Positions 33,936-44,900 of a DNA stretch of 64,000 bases are shown here, piece after piece (positions within the stretch are counted from its first letter, which is position 1; each line of letters opens with the position of its first letter). The position numbers were made by a program, and so were the translations under genes. This stretch comes from Patagioenas fasciata (Eukaryota; Chordata; Aves; Columbiformes; Columbidae): the NCBI RefSeq assembly GCF_037038585.1, contig NW_027288588.1, forward strand, positions 620,001 to 684,000, written 5' to 3'. The notes beneath the pieces were generated by a model. That model searched no databases and was not told the origin of the DNA. It worked only from the letters and a program-made list of their open reading frames with translations.

Positions 33936-34819
33936 ACTGCAGAGCAGCTACTCCAGAGCAGAGCGGTGCGAGAGCAGCTCTCAGCACTTGGAGTCCACTC
34001 GGCCTCACGGGGTGAGTGGGGCAGACGCTGGTCACGACAGGGACAGGGGGGCTGTCACCACTGTGACGTGTGGCTGTCCCACTGTGACCCCGGACCGTGT
34101 CACAGAGGGGCTGCACACACCCTCCCCCCAGGCCCTGCCAGGGGCTCTGCAGTGGGCAGGGGCTTCCGGGAGCTGCCCCCACCCCACTGTCTCCTGAGCA
34201 GGAGGGGTTTCCCCAGGCCACCCCTGCCATGTCCCCACATGGGGACACCGGGCTGCAAGCGCCGATGGGCTTCCTTCCACCCTTCCCCGCTTCTTCCTGC
34301 CCCTCTCACCCAACGTGTCTGCAGCGGGGAGCGCGGCTGCCCTGCCTGGCGCAGCTTGGGCAGGCGATGGCTGCTCAAACCGGCTTTGGAGCCGGCTGCA
34401 CCCCTCTCCCACCGGCCCCGGCAGCACCGGACCTGCTCCCACACGGGTCCCGCTGCAGCTCCCGCTGCTCACGGTTCCCAGTGCCATGGAGAGGACTGCT
34501 CTGATTTGCTGAAGGTGCTGAGGGGGGTGCCGTTGCCAAACTCGGGGAGGGGGTTCAGGCTGCCGAACCAAACAGGGTGGTGATGGATGGCCGCTGCTCC
34601 CTTGGTGTTCCCAGGAGAGAGGCCTGGTCCATGCAGCAGCACTCGCGGTGCCCTAGGGCTCATTAACGCTCCGTGCCACAGGTCGCCCGGCTCCAGGCCG
34701 CCCGCCTGGTCCCACGGGCCGTCGAAGGGCTCAGGGTCGATAACTCTTGCGGGAATGGCAGGGTGTGCGGTTCCAGCTAAAGGGCCTTGGACAGATTACA
34801 CAGAAGTGTTTTCTATGGG
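33936..34819. other. Stretch upstream of the CCDC81-like gene
   Basis: G+C-rich, with frames open on both strands up to 205 codons and no recognised domain. It is the natural place for the promoter of the minus-strand gene. No clear TATA box or CpG island is visible. Confidence 0.4.
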
Positions 34820-35193
34820 TGTAAGACGTGATGGCCCAGACCGGTGAGAACGATATCTCGGGTCAGAAAACCACCCCCGTGTGTGCGATGTGTGAATGTT
34901 GGGCCTGGGCGTGTGAACGAGTGGGTCGGAACGCCGCCCACAAGATACGCATGGGAACGTGACTGAAACCAGTCACAATAGGAGTGTGGTGTGTTTAGAA
35001 TAACAGTTATTGAACAAAGTCATTTGTCTAACCTCTTAGCCCAAGCTCATCCCTGTAAAACTATAAATGGAGAACCGTTAATAAAAGAGAGCTCAGCTCT
35101 GCCCGGCTCTGCTCTTGCTGCCAACAAGAACCCTGTGCCTGTGCGCCCCGTCTGCGTCTGTGTGAATCGTTCCTCATCGCCACAACGCTGACA
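34820..35193 (+). mobile_element. Solo LTR of an avian endogenous retrovirus, family E
   Basis: A fossil of about 374 bp from TGTAAGACGTG to CACAACGCTGACA. It has a TATA-like CTATAAATGG at about 35061, then TTAATAAAAGAG as polyadenylation signal about 20 bases on, and a GCTCTGCCCGGCTCTGCTC R-like region. This promoter and signal order is that of an LTR. No internal part adjoins. It ends in GCTGACA like the element at 25126-25628. Confidence 0.7.
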
Positions 35194-35499
35194 ATCCTTT
35201 TCTCAGAACCCTCCGGGTCCCAGCACCCTCCTGTCTCGTCCTCCCTAACAATGATTCAGTCCCCATTCCTCCCCGTCTGCACAAAAACGTGGTTTGCAGG
35301 TCACCAAGCTGGGGACCCATCCCTGGGGCCGCACAGGCAGTGCCCCGGCCTTTCTGCCTTGTGGACCTGTGGATTTTCTTGAAGAATTCCTTGCCAGATT
35401 CAGGCAAGCGTATATCCGTAAGATAATTTCTCTCTAAACACGTGGGTGTATTTTTCCTGGGGTTAGGGACTGTAATAGACTTAACGATATATTTGTTAA

Positions 35500-36150
35500 T
35501 CAAACCGGTCTAAATGGATATGTTATCAGTGGCTGTGAAACCTGAGCGTGTGATATTAGTATATGCTGCCATTAAACAATGCAACCTGTACGTAGTCTTT
35601 GTAAAAAACTTGTTCCACAGATATGTGTAAAAGCCTAATTTAGTGTACCCTGCAGAACATTCAGGAAGAGACTGACAGAGAGAAGGGCCCAGTTGCATCC
35701 TTGTGTGAACGGGATAACGGGGTCTTCAGCACAAAGCGGGAGGAAAACCAGCTCAAGGCCTTGGAGCCCTGGCCAAACCCAGCGTGCTAGGCGAAAGATA
35801 AGAAATGCACAAAAGAACGGACCGCAGCCTTCATCCAAAAGACCCCCGCCCGTGACCACCCGCAGACACCGCGCAGGAGCAACAGGAAGGAGCCAGAGCT
35901 GAAGACTATAGATATAATTCCTTGGAACTCATTTTAATAAGAACGGCCTTGTTGAGGAAAAGTTATGAATGTGTATAGGCGTTCCTGGAATAACCATGAA
36001 TACGTAATCCTTTACCACATGTAACCAAGCTGGCCGCTCCTGGAAAGGCGCCGTGGTGCAGCGCAGGCTCCCCGGCCGCCCAGCGCTCTTTTGCCCGCTT
36101 GCTGCAATAAATTCTAAGCAATTTATTCCGACGGGTGTGTGCTGTTTATC
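35500..36150 (+). mobile_element. LTR-like element, family B, second copy
   Basis: A fossil that shares the core CTCATTTTAATAAGAACGGC, GTTATGAATGTGTATAGGCG and a following GTTCC with 13267-13868. CAATAAATTCTAAGCAATTT near 36105 gives a polyadenylation signal. It runs directly into the family C element at about 36160, so the two may belong to one element or be nested. Limits are approximate. Confidence 0.5.
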
Positions 36151-36159
36151 GTGATCGTC

Positions 36160-36665
36160 TGTAACACCGTGCACGTTTGCACGCGCACTTTCCGTGCTTA
36201 ACACAAGCACGTGTATCAATTATTTCCTCGCACAATCGCGGGTGTATTTTCCTCCCCTGCTTCCGCACAAGCACGTGTAACTTTCCGTGCACATCTGCAC
36301 GTGTATTAACCCTCGCAGGATTGCGAGTGTATTGTAAATTTACCCTCGCAGAATCGCGAGTGTGCACTTTCCGTACTCACTACAGTACGTGTATCTCTTC
36401 AAAATAACCCCACACCGTGTTCAGGCAAGTGCGGACTCCTCCCGGACTCAGGGACGGCTCCGGCACTGTTTTGGTGAAGCCACGTGCATGCACTCTGTGC
36501 ACCGCCTGTCGTATTGGTTGCTGCCCCTTCATCATTTTCCTCAACTGGTATCCGAACCTGTATTCGAGTCACTTTTGGATGCTAAAACCCTGTTTCTCGC
36601 TGGTTTAACAAAAGTTGTTTTGGACCCTGTTGTCCCTTAAACGAACCTGGGGTGCCTCCGGGACA
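36160..36665 (+). mobile_element. LTR-like element, family C, right copy, with hairpin array
   Basis: A fossil ending in GGGACA at 36665, where CR1 sequence resumes on the minus strand. Its last 355 bases match the left copy at 20495-20850. The first 230 bases hold a series of short inverted repeats, each followed by TGTAT or similar (see findings). No coding part of a retrovirus is recognised. Confidence 0.6.
36169..36389 (+). repeat. Array of at least six short hairpins
   Basis: Perfect or near-perfect inverted repeats with 5-7 base arms and 4-6 base loops: GTGCA/TGCAC (36169-36182), CGTGCTT/AAGCACG (36193-36211), CGTGCA/TGCACG (36286-36301), CTCGCA/TGCGAG (36312-36327), CTCGC/GCGAG (36345-36360), CGTACT/AGTACG (36372-36389). 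Weaker ones lie near 36226-36242 and 36264-36276. Most are followed by GTGTAT. Confidence 0.85.
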
Positions 36666-36907
36666 CCCCCCTTTCCATATTGATCCCCAGGAATGAGTCC
36701 CCCCTCAGTCTCCTCTTCTCCAGCTCCAGAGCCCCAGCTCCCTCAGCCTTTCCTCACACGGGAGATGCTCCACTCCCTCCAGCATCTTGGTGGCTGCGCT
36801 GGGCTCTCTGCAGCAGTTCCCTGTCCTTCTGGAGCTGAGGGAGAACTGGACACAACATTCCAGGGGTGGTCTCCCCAGAGCAGAGCAGGGGGGCAGGAGA
36901 ACCTCTC
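36310..36907 (-). repeat. Inverted repeat arm, right
   Basis: Near-identical reverse complement of 20245-20845, including the same LTR-in-CR1 junction. The match ends at about 36907, where a different tandem sequence begins. Confidence 0.9.
36666..36907 (-). mobile_element. CR1 LINE fragment, minus strand
   Basis: Reverse complement of the end of CR1 ORF2: the CCCTCAGTCTCCTCTTCTCC run at 36701 and GGTGGTCTCCCCAGAGCAG near 36865. It is the other side of the element interrupted by the family C sequence. Confidence 0.85.
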
Positions 36908-36924
36908 TCATCATCTTGCACAAT

Positions 36925-37615
36925 AATGCCCCCAAACTGAGTAGTTTTGCCAAAAAGAAATTGCAAATCTTCCAAACTCTCGCAAATAAATTTGTAATTT
37001 AACCAAAAAATGCGCAAATCTTGCCTCAAAATACTAATTTCCCCCCCAATTGCAAATCTTGCCCCAAAACCTTGCAATTTTGCGCCAAAATCTACAAATC
37101 TTGACAAGAAAATCCGTAATTTTGCCCAAACTTGGCAAATTTGCAAAAAAATTTATAACCTTCTTGGGGGAAACACTCATTTTTTGATCCATTTTTTCAG
37201 AGGAAACACATTTTTTTATTAGAAACAAGTGCATATTTTGGAGAAAACCCCAATTTTAGGGCCATATTTGGGGAGAAACACCCATCTTTGGACCCATTTT
37301 AGGAGGGTGCACACAGTTTTGGGTGCACTCATTTTTTTTGGGGGGGGAAAAACAACTTTTGGGCCCACATTTTGTGGGCAAACACCATTTTTTGGACACA
37401 TTTTTGGAATGAAACACCCATTTTCAGTCCCATTTTTCGTGGGGTAGTACCCATTCTGGAGGGAACAAGACCCATTGTTTTGGGAAAAAAACCAATACTT
37501 CCAATACTTGAGGTCCATTTTTGGGGGAAAACACTCAGTTTTGCAGGGAACCCAGTTTTATGGGGAAAAAGCATTTTTGGGGCCCATTTTTTGGGCAAAG
37601 TACACAATTTGGGGG
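36925..37615. repeat. Degenerate tandem sequence in two styles
   Basis: 36940-37165 is A-rich with repeats around GCAAATCTTGCCCCAAAA, about 25 bases apart. 37165-37615 repeats TTTTGGGG and GGGAAACACCCATTTTT-type units every 30-45 bases. Both are so diverged that units must be found by eye. No coding content. Confidence 0.7.
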
Positions 37616-37765
37616 TGTCCTGGTTTTGTCACAAACCAGACCGGGTCTCTTTCAGTGATTTTCTCTCAGCTAAGCTCTTCTCGGTCGCTGTACCTTTCTG
37701 GGTCAGCCTGCCTATTTTTCCCAGGATGCCCGTGGCGCCGAACTGGAACTCGCCTCCAACCCTCG
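37616..37765 (+). mobile_element. Partial LTR related to family A
   Basis: Begins TGTCCTGGTTTTGTCACAAA and continues with CTTTCAGTGATTTTCTCTCA and GCTAAGCTCTTC, which aligns with the first 75 bases of the family A LTR at 4987. Similarity fades after that. A fossil fragment. Confidence 0.5.
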
Positions 37766-37879
37766 TCATCTTCCGACAGCGACAGGGCAGGGGCTGTCTC
37801 AGGTCCTCCCCCTCTGCCCAACAGGGCAGGGCTCCATCGCCTTTGGGGGTGTCCCCTGGAGCCTCTCCGAGCGGCGCCA

Positions 37880-38170
37880 GCAGCTCCGCGCTCAGCACCA
37901 GCGGGTGCGGCCCCTCCTGAGGGGATGGGGGATGAGGGGGCGGGGCCACCGGCCGGCGGCGCGCGAGGCTGAGGCGGCGAGCTGCGATTGGCCGGGCGGG
38001 CCGCAGCGGCCGTTCCCGCCTGAGCCTTGGGGCGGAGCCAGAGCGGGAGTGCGGGGGGCGGCCGGGCCAGGAGCCGCCCGCAGAGCGCCCGGAGAGCGGG
38101 CTTCGGGGACTCTGCCCGGGAACGAGCGGCAGGAGGAGAGGAGACGGCCCCAGCGGTACCGGGTGAGCTT
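37880..38170 (+). promoter_or_regulatory. CpG-island promoter with candidate non-coding first exon
   Basis: Dense CpG, GC boxes GGGGCGGGGCC (37939) and GGGGCGGAGCC (38030), and an inverted CCAAT box (GCGATTGGCC at 37984). A candidate splice donor, TACCGGGTGAGC, follows at about 38163. No coding exon is recognised on either strand, so its gene is unknown. It lies between a degenerate tandem block and the large minisatellite. Confidence 0.5.
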
Positions 38171-38564
38171 CTGGCTGGAGCCTGGGAGCTGTTCCTCCCA
38201 GCGAGGGCTGTCGGGCACTGAACGGGCTGCCCAGGGCAGGGCTGGAGCCGCCATCCCTGGAGGGGTTTCCACAGGAGCTCCTGAGGGCCGTGGGCAGCGC
38301 CGGGGGGTTGTGCTTGGACACCTTCAAGGTGTTTGACACCCAAAGGGATTCTGTGGCACACTCAATTTTCACATTGCCATGGAGCCCGGAGGTCCCAGCG
38401 GGGTTTGGATCAGCGTGTTCTGGAACATTCTCAGTGGTCGGGTCTGTGTGCAGAGTGTGGTGGGAATGAGAAGAGAGGAGATGGAGAGAACAGTGGGGAG
38501 GTGGAGGAGCAGGAGTGGAGGTGAATACCAGAGAGAGCGAGTGTGTGCGGATCAGCAGTGATCA

Positions 38565-38945
38565 CCCCAAACCTGCCCCGCAAACACGGCACCCAAAATC
38601 CTGCACCCCAGATCCTGACCCCAAGCCCTGCACCAAGACCCTGCCCCTCAATCCTGCACCCCCAAATCCCCCACCCCGATCCTGTCTTCCCAAACCCTGC
38701 ACCCCAAATCCTGCACCCCCAAATTCGGCCCCACCAAACTCTGCACCCCTAAACCCTACAACTGAAACCTTGCACCCCCTAATCCTGCCCTCCCTACCTT
38801 CCTGAACCCCGAAACCTGCACCCCAAACCCTGCATTCCCAAATCCTTCCGTCCTATACCCTACACCCCTAAACCTGCCCCCAAACCCTGCACCCCAAAGA
38901 ATTCCCTCCCAAACCTTGCACCTCCAAACCTTGCACCTCAAAGGC
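38565..38945 (+). repeat. Short C-rich tandem repeat
   Basis: About 25 imperfect units of 13-15 bp around AAACCCTGCACCCC. It leads directly into the 39-bp minisatellite, with which it shares a CCCC-rich style but no unit. Confidence 0.9.
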
Positions 38946-41900
38946 ATCCTGGGGACCCCCCCTTGTCCCCAGCATCCACTGTGACGTTCCAGGACCCCTC
39001 TTGTCCCCAGTGCCCATTATGATATCCCAGGACCCCACTTTGTCCCCAGAGCCCATTGTGACACCATGGGGACCCTGCCTTGTCCTCAGGGCCCATTGTG
39101 ACATCCTGGGAACCCCCTTTTTTCCCAGGGCCCATTATGACAGGGTTGGGACCCCCCTTGTCCTCAGGGCCCATTGTGACATCCCAGGACCCCCCATTGT
39201 CCCCAGGGCCCATTGTGACAGGATGGGGCCCCCCTTGTCACTGGAGACCCATTGTGAAACCATGGGGACCCCCCATTGTCCCCAGGGCCCATTGTGACAT
39301 CCTGGGGAACCCCTTGTCCCCAGGGCCCATACTGACACCATGGGGACCCCCCTTGTTACTGAGGACCCATTGTGATACCATGGGGCCCCCACTTTTTCCC
39401 CAGGGCCCATTGTGACATCCTGGGACCCCCTTTGTCCCCAGGGCCCATTGTGACATCCCAGGACCTCCCATTGTCCCCAGGACCAATTGTGACATCCTGG
39501 GGACCCCCCTTTGTCCCCAGGGCCCATTGTGACATCCTGGGGACCCCCTTTATCCCCAGAGCTCATTGTGGCACCATGGGGAACCCCTTTGTCACTGGGG
39601 ACCATTGTGACATGTCAGAACCCCCCATTGTCCCCATGTCCCATTGTGACACCCCCCTTATCCCCAGGGCCCATTGTGAAATCCTGGGAACCCCGCCTTT
39701 TCCCCAGGGCTCATTGTGACGTCTCAGGACCCACTTTGTCCCCAGGGCCCATTGTGGCACTATGGGGACCCCCATTGTCCTCAGGACCCATTGTGGCATT
39801 CCAGGACCCCACTTTGTCCTCAGGGTCCATTGTGACACCATGGGGACCCCCTTTGTCCCCAGGGCTGATTGTGACAATTAAGGGACCCCCATTGTCCCCA
39901 GGGCCCATTGTGACATCCCAGGACCCCACTTTGCCCCCAGGGACCATTGTGACATCCTGGGGACCCCCTTTGTCCCAAGACCCCATTGTGACATCCTGGG
40001 GACCCCCCTTCGTCCCCCGGGGCCATTGTGACACCATGGGGACTCCCCCTTTGTCCCCAGAGCACATTGTGACATCCCAGGACCCCCCATTGTCCCCAGA
40101 GCCCATTGTGACATCCTGGGGACCCCTCTTTGTCCCCAGGGCCCGTTGTGATGTCCTAGGACCCCTCTTTTTCCCCAGGGACCATTGTGAACACCATGGG
40201 GACCCCATTTGTCACTGGGGCCCATTTTGACATCCCAGGACCCCCCTTTATCCCCAGGGCCCATTGTGACATCCAGGGCACCCCTATTGGCCCCAGGGCC
40301 CATTGTGGCACCATGGGGAGCCCCTTTGTCATTGGGACCCACTGTGACATACCAGGACCCCCAATAGTCCCCAGTGCCCATTGTGACACCGTGGGGACCC
40401 CTCTTGTCCCCAGGGGCCATTGTGACATCCTGGGGACCCCCCATTATCCCCAGGGTGTTGTGACACCATGGGGACCCCCTTTGTCCCCAGGGCCCTTGTG
40501 ACGTCTCAGGATCCCCCGTTGTCCCCAGGGCCCATCGTGGCACCGAGGGGACCCCCCCTTTGTCCCCAGGGACCATTGTGACATCATGGGGCCCCCTCTG
40601 TCCCCAGGGCCCATTGTGATATCCTGGGAACCCCATTTGTCCCCAAGGACCATTGCGGCACCATGGGGACCCTCATTGTCCCCAGTGCCCATTGTGACAC
40701 CGTGTGGACCCCTCTTGTCCCCGGGGGCCATTGTGACATCCGGGGGACCCCTCATTGTCCCCAGGGTGTTGTGACACCATGGGGACCCCCTTTGGTCCCA
40801 GGGCCCATTGTGAGGTCTCAGGATCCCCCGTTGTCCCCAAGGCCCATTGTGACATTCTGGGGACCCCAAATGTCCCCAGGGCCCATTCTGGCATTCTGGG
40901 GTCCCCCCTTTGTCCCCAGGGCCCATTGTGCCACCATGGGGACCCCCTTTGTCACTGGGGCGCATTGTGACATTCTGGGGATGCCCTTTATCCCCAGGGC
41001 CCATTGTGACACCGTCGGGACCCCCCTTGTCCCCAGTGCCTATTGTGACACTGTGGGGACCCCTCTTGTCCCCAGGGGCCATTATGACATCCTGGGGACC
41101 GCCTTTGTCCCCAGAACACATTGTGACATCCCAGGACCCCATTTGTCCCCAGGGCCCATTGTGACATCCTGGGGACCCTATTCTCCCCACGGCCCATCGT
41201 GGCACGATTGGGACCCCCTTTGTCCCTAGAGCCCATTGTGGCACAATGGGGACCCCCTTTGTCACTGGGGCCCATTGTGACATCCTGGGGATGCCCTTTA
41301 TCCCCAGTGCCTATTGTGACACCGTGGGGACCCCTCTTGTCCCCAGGGGCCATTGTGACATCCTGGGGACCCCCTTTGTCCCCAGGACCCATTGTGACAT
41401 CCTGGGGACCCCCTTGTCCCCAGGGCCCATCGTGGCACCGAGGGGACCCCCGCTTTGTCCCCAGGGACCTTTGTGACACCGTGGGGACCCCGTCTGTCCC
41501 CAGGGTCCATTGTGGCATCCTGGGCACCCTATTCTCCCCACGGCCCATCGTGGCACGATTGGGACCCCCTTTGTCCCCAGGGCCCATTGTGATGCCATGG
41601 GGACTCCATTTGTCCCTGTGGCGCATTGTGACATCCCAGGACTCCCCTTTGTCCCCAGGGTCCATTGTGACATCATGGGGACCACCCTTTGTCCCCAGGG
41701 CTCATTGTGACGTCCCAGGACCCCTCGTTGTCCCCAGGGCCCATCGTGACATCTTGGGGACCCCCCTTGTCCCCAGGGCCCATTGTGACATCCTGGGGAA
41801 CCCCTTTGTCCCCAGGGCCCATTGTGACATCCGGGGGACCCCCTTGTCTCCAGGGCCCATAGTGGCACTGTGGGGACGCGTATTGGCACTTGGGTCCATT

Positions 41901-44900
41901 GTGACACCATGGGGAACCCCCCTTTGTCCCCAGTGCCCATTGTGACATCCTGGGGATCCCTCTTGTCCCCAGGACCCATTGTGGCGTTCTGGGGACTCCC
42001 TTTGTCCCCAAGGCCCATTGTGGCACCATGGGGACCCCCTTTGTCACTGGGGCCCATTGTGACATTCCAGGACCCCAATTTGTCCCCAGGACCCATTATG
42101 ACATCCTGGGGACCCCCTTGTCCCCAGGCCCCATCATGGCACCGAGAGGACCCCCCATTTGTCCCTAGGGACCGTTGTGACACCGTGAGAACGCCCTCTG
42201 TCCCCAGGGCCCATTGTGACATCCTGGGGAACCCTTTTGTCCCCAGGACCCGTTGTGGCACCATTAGGACCCCCTTTGTCCCCAGGACCCATTGTGACAT
42301 CCCAGGACCCCACTTTGTGCCCAGGGGCCATTGTGACATCCCTGGGACCCCATTTGTCCCCAGGGACCATTGCGGCACCATGGGGACCCTCTTTGTCCCC
42401 AGGGCCCAGGGCCCATTGTGACATCCTGGGGACCCCCCCTTGTCCCCAGGGCCCATTGTGACACCATGGGGATCCCCCATTTGTCCCCAGAGCACCTTGT
42501 GACATCCCAGGACCCCCCATTGTCTCCAGAGCCCATTGTTAACATCCTGGGTACCCCTCTTTGTCCCCAGGGCCCATTGTTATGTCCTAGGACCCCCCTT
42601 TGTCCCCAGGGCCCATTGTGACCCCATGGGGACCCAATTTGTCACTGGGGCCCATTTTGACATCCCAGGACCCCTCTTTGTCCCCAAGGCCCATTGTGAC
42701 ATCCTGGGCATGCCCTTTATCCCCAGGGCCCATTGTGACACCGTCGGGACCCCCTTTGTCCCCAGGGCCCATTGTGACATCCTGGGGACCCCTATTTGCC
42801 GAAGGACCTATTGTGGCACCATGGGGACCCCCTTTGTCACTGGGGCCCATTGTGACATACCAGGACCCCGCTTTGTCCCCAGGGCCCATTATGACATCCT
42901 AGGGACCATTCTTTTTCCTCAGGGCCCATTGTGACATCCCAGGACCCCCCATTGTCCCCAGTGCCCGTTGTGACACCGCGGGGAGCCCTCTTGTCCCCAG
43001 GGGCCATTGTGACATCCTGGGGACCCCCCATTGTCCCCAGTGTGTTGTGACACCATGGGGACCCCCTTTATCCCCAGGGCCCATTGTGACATCCCAGGAT
43101 CCCCCGTTGTCCCCAGGGCCCATTGTGACATCCCAGGAGCCCCCGTTGTCCCCAGGGCCCATTGTGACATTCTGGGGACCCCTCTTTTTCCCCAGGGCCC
43201 ATTGTGATATCCTGGGGAGCTCTCTTTGTCCCCAGGGCCTATTGTGACATCCTGGGGACCCCCCTTGTCTCCAGGGCCCATTGTGACGTCCCAGGACTCC
43301 CTATTGTTACCAGGGCCCATTGCGAAATCCTGGGGACCCCCTCTTTGTCCCCAGGGCCCATTGTGACGTCCCAGGACTCCCCCTTGTCCCCAGGACTCAT
43401 TTTGATGTCCCAGGATCCCCATTGTCCCCAGAGCCCATTGTGATGTCCTGGGAATCCCCTTTGACCCCAGGGCCCTTTGTGACACCATGGGGACCCCCCC
43501 TTGTCCCCAGGGCCCATCGTGGCACCGTGGGGACCCCACTTGTCACTGGGGACCCATTGTGACACTATGGGGACCCCCCCTTGTGCCCAGGGCCCATTGT
43601 AACATCCTGGGGACCCGCTTTTCCCCAGGTCCCATTGTGACACCGTGGGTACCTCCCTTGTCCGCAGGGCTCATTGTGACATCCCAGGACCCCCCTTTTC
43701 TCCCAAGGCCCATTGTGACATCCTGGGGACCCCCCCTTGTCTCCAGGGCCCCTTGTGACATCAAAGGATCCCCCATTGTCTCCAGGGCCCATTGTGACAC
43801 CGTGGGGACCCCCTTTGTCCGCAGGTCCCATTGTGACATCCCAGGACCCCACTTAGTCCCCAGGGCCAATTGTGACACCATGGGGACCCCCCTTCTCACT
43901 GGGGACCCATTGTGACACCATGGGGACGTCCCCTTGTCCTCAGAGCCCATCCTGACATCCCAAAACCCCCCATTGTCTCCAGGGCCCATTGTGACATCCT
44001 GGGGACCTCCCTTTCTCCCCAGGGCCCATTGTGACATTCCAGGAATGCCCATTCTCCCCAGAGCCCATTGTGAGGTCCTGGGAATCCCCTTTGTCCCCAG
44101 GCCCCATTGTGACATCGTGGGGACCCCCTTTGTCCACAGGGTCCATTGTGACAGGGTGGGACACCCCTTGTCCCCAGGGCCAATTGTGACATCCTGGGGA
44201 CCCCTTTGTCCCCAGGGCCCATTGTGACATCCCAGTACCCCCGATTGTCCCCAGGGCCCATTGTGACATCCTGGGGACCCCCTTTATCCCCAGGGCCCAT
44301 ATTGACACCATGGGGACCCCCTTTGTTCCCAGGGGCCATTGTGACATCCTTGGGACCCCGTTTGTCCCCATGGCCCATTGTGACGTCCCAGGACGCCCCG
44401 TTGTCCCCAGGGCCCATTGTGACCTCCTGGGGACCCCCCTTTGTCCCCAGGGGCCATTGTGACATCCCAGGACCCCCCATTGTCCCCAACGCCCATTGTG
44501 ACAGGGTGGGACACCCCTTGTCCCCAAGTCCTGTTGTGACATCCTGGGGACCCCTTTGTCACCAGAGTCCATTGTGATATCCTGGGGAGCCCCCTTTGTT
44601 CCCAGGGCCCATTGTGACAACCCAGGACCCCCCATTGTCCCCAGGGCCCATTGTGAACATCCTGGGGACCCCTCTTTTTATCCCCAGCGCCCATTGTGAT
44701 TTCCTGGGGAGCTCTCTTTGTCCCCAGGGCCCATTGTGACACCGTGGAGACCCTGCTTGTCCTCAGGGCCCATTGTGACATTCAGGGGACCCCTTTTTGT
44801 CTCCAGGGCCTATTGTGACATCCAGGGGACCCCCCCTTGTCTCCAGGGCCCATTGTGACGTCCCAGGACTCCCTATTGTTCCCAGGGCCCATTGTGAAAT

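Noticed and set aside
38740-38890. CCCTAAACCC-like pieces suggesting telomere repeats
   Set aside because: They are variants of the 13-15 bp AAACCCTGCACCCC repeat; no run of CCCTAA units exists.
41311-42495. Minus-strand open frame of 394 codons rich in Gly, Asp and Thr, and similar frames through the array
   Set aside because: A by-product of a 39-bp unit (13 codons) lacking stops in several frames on both strands.
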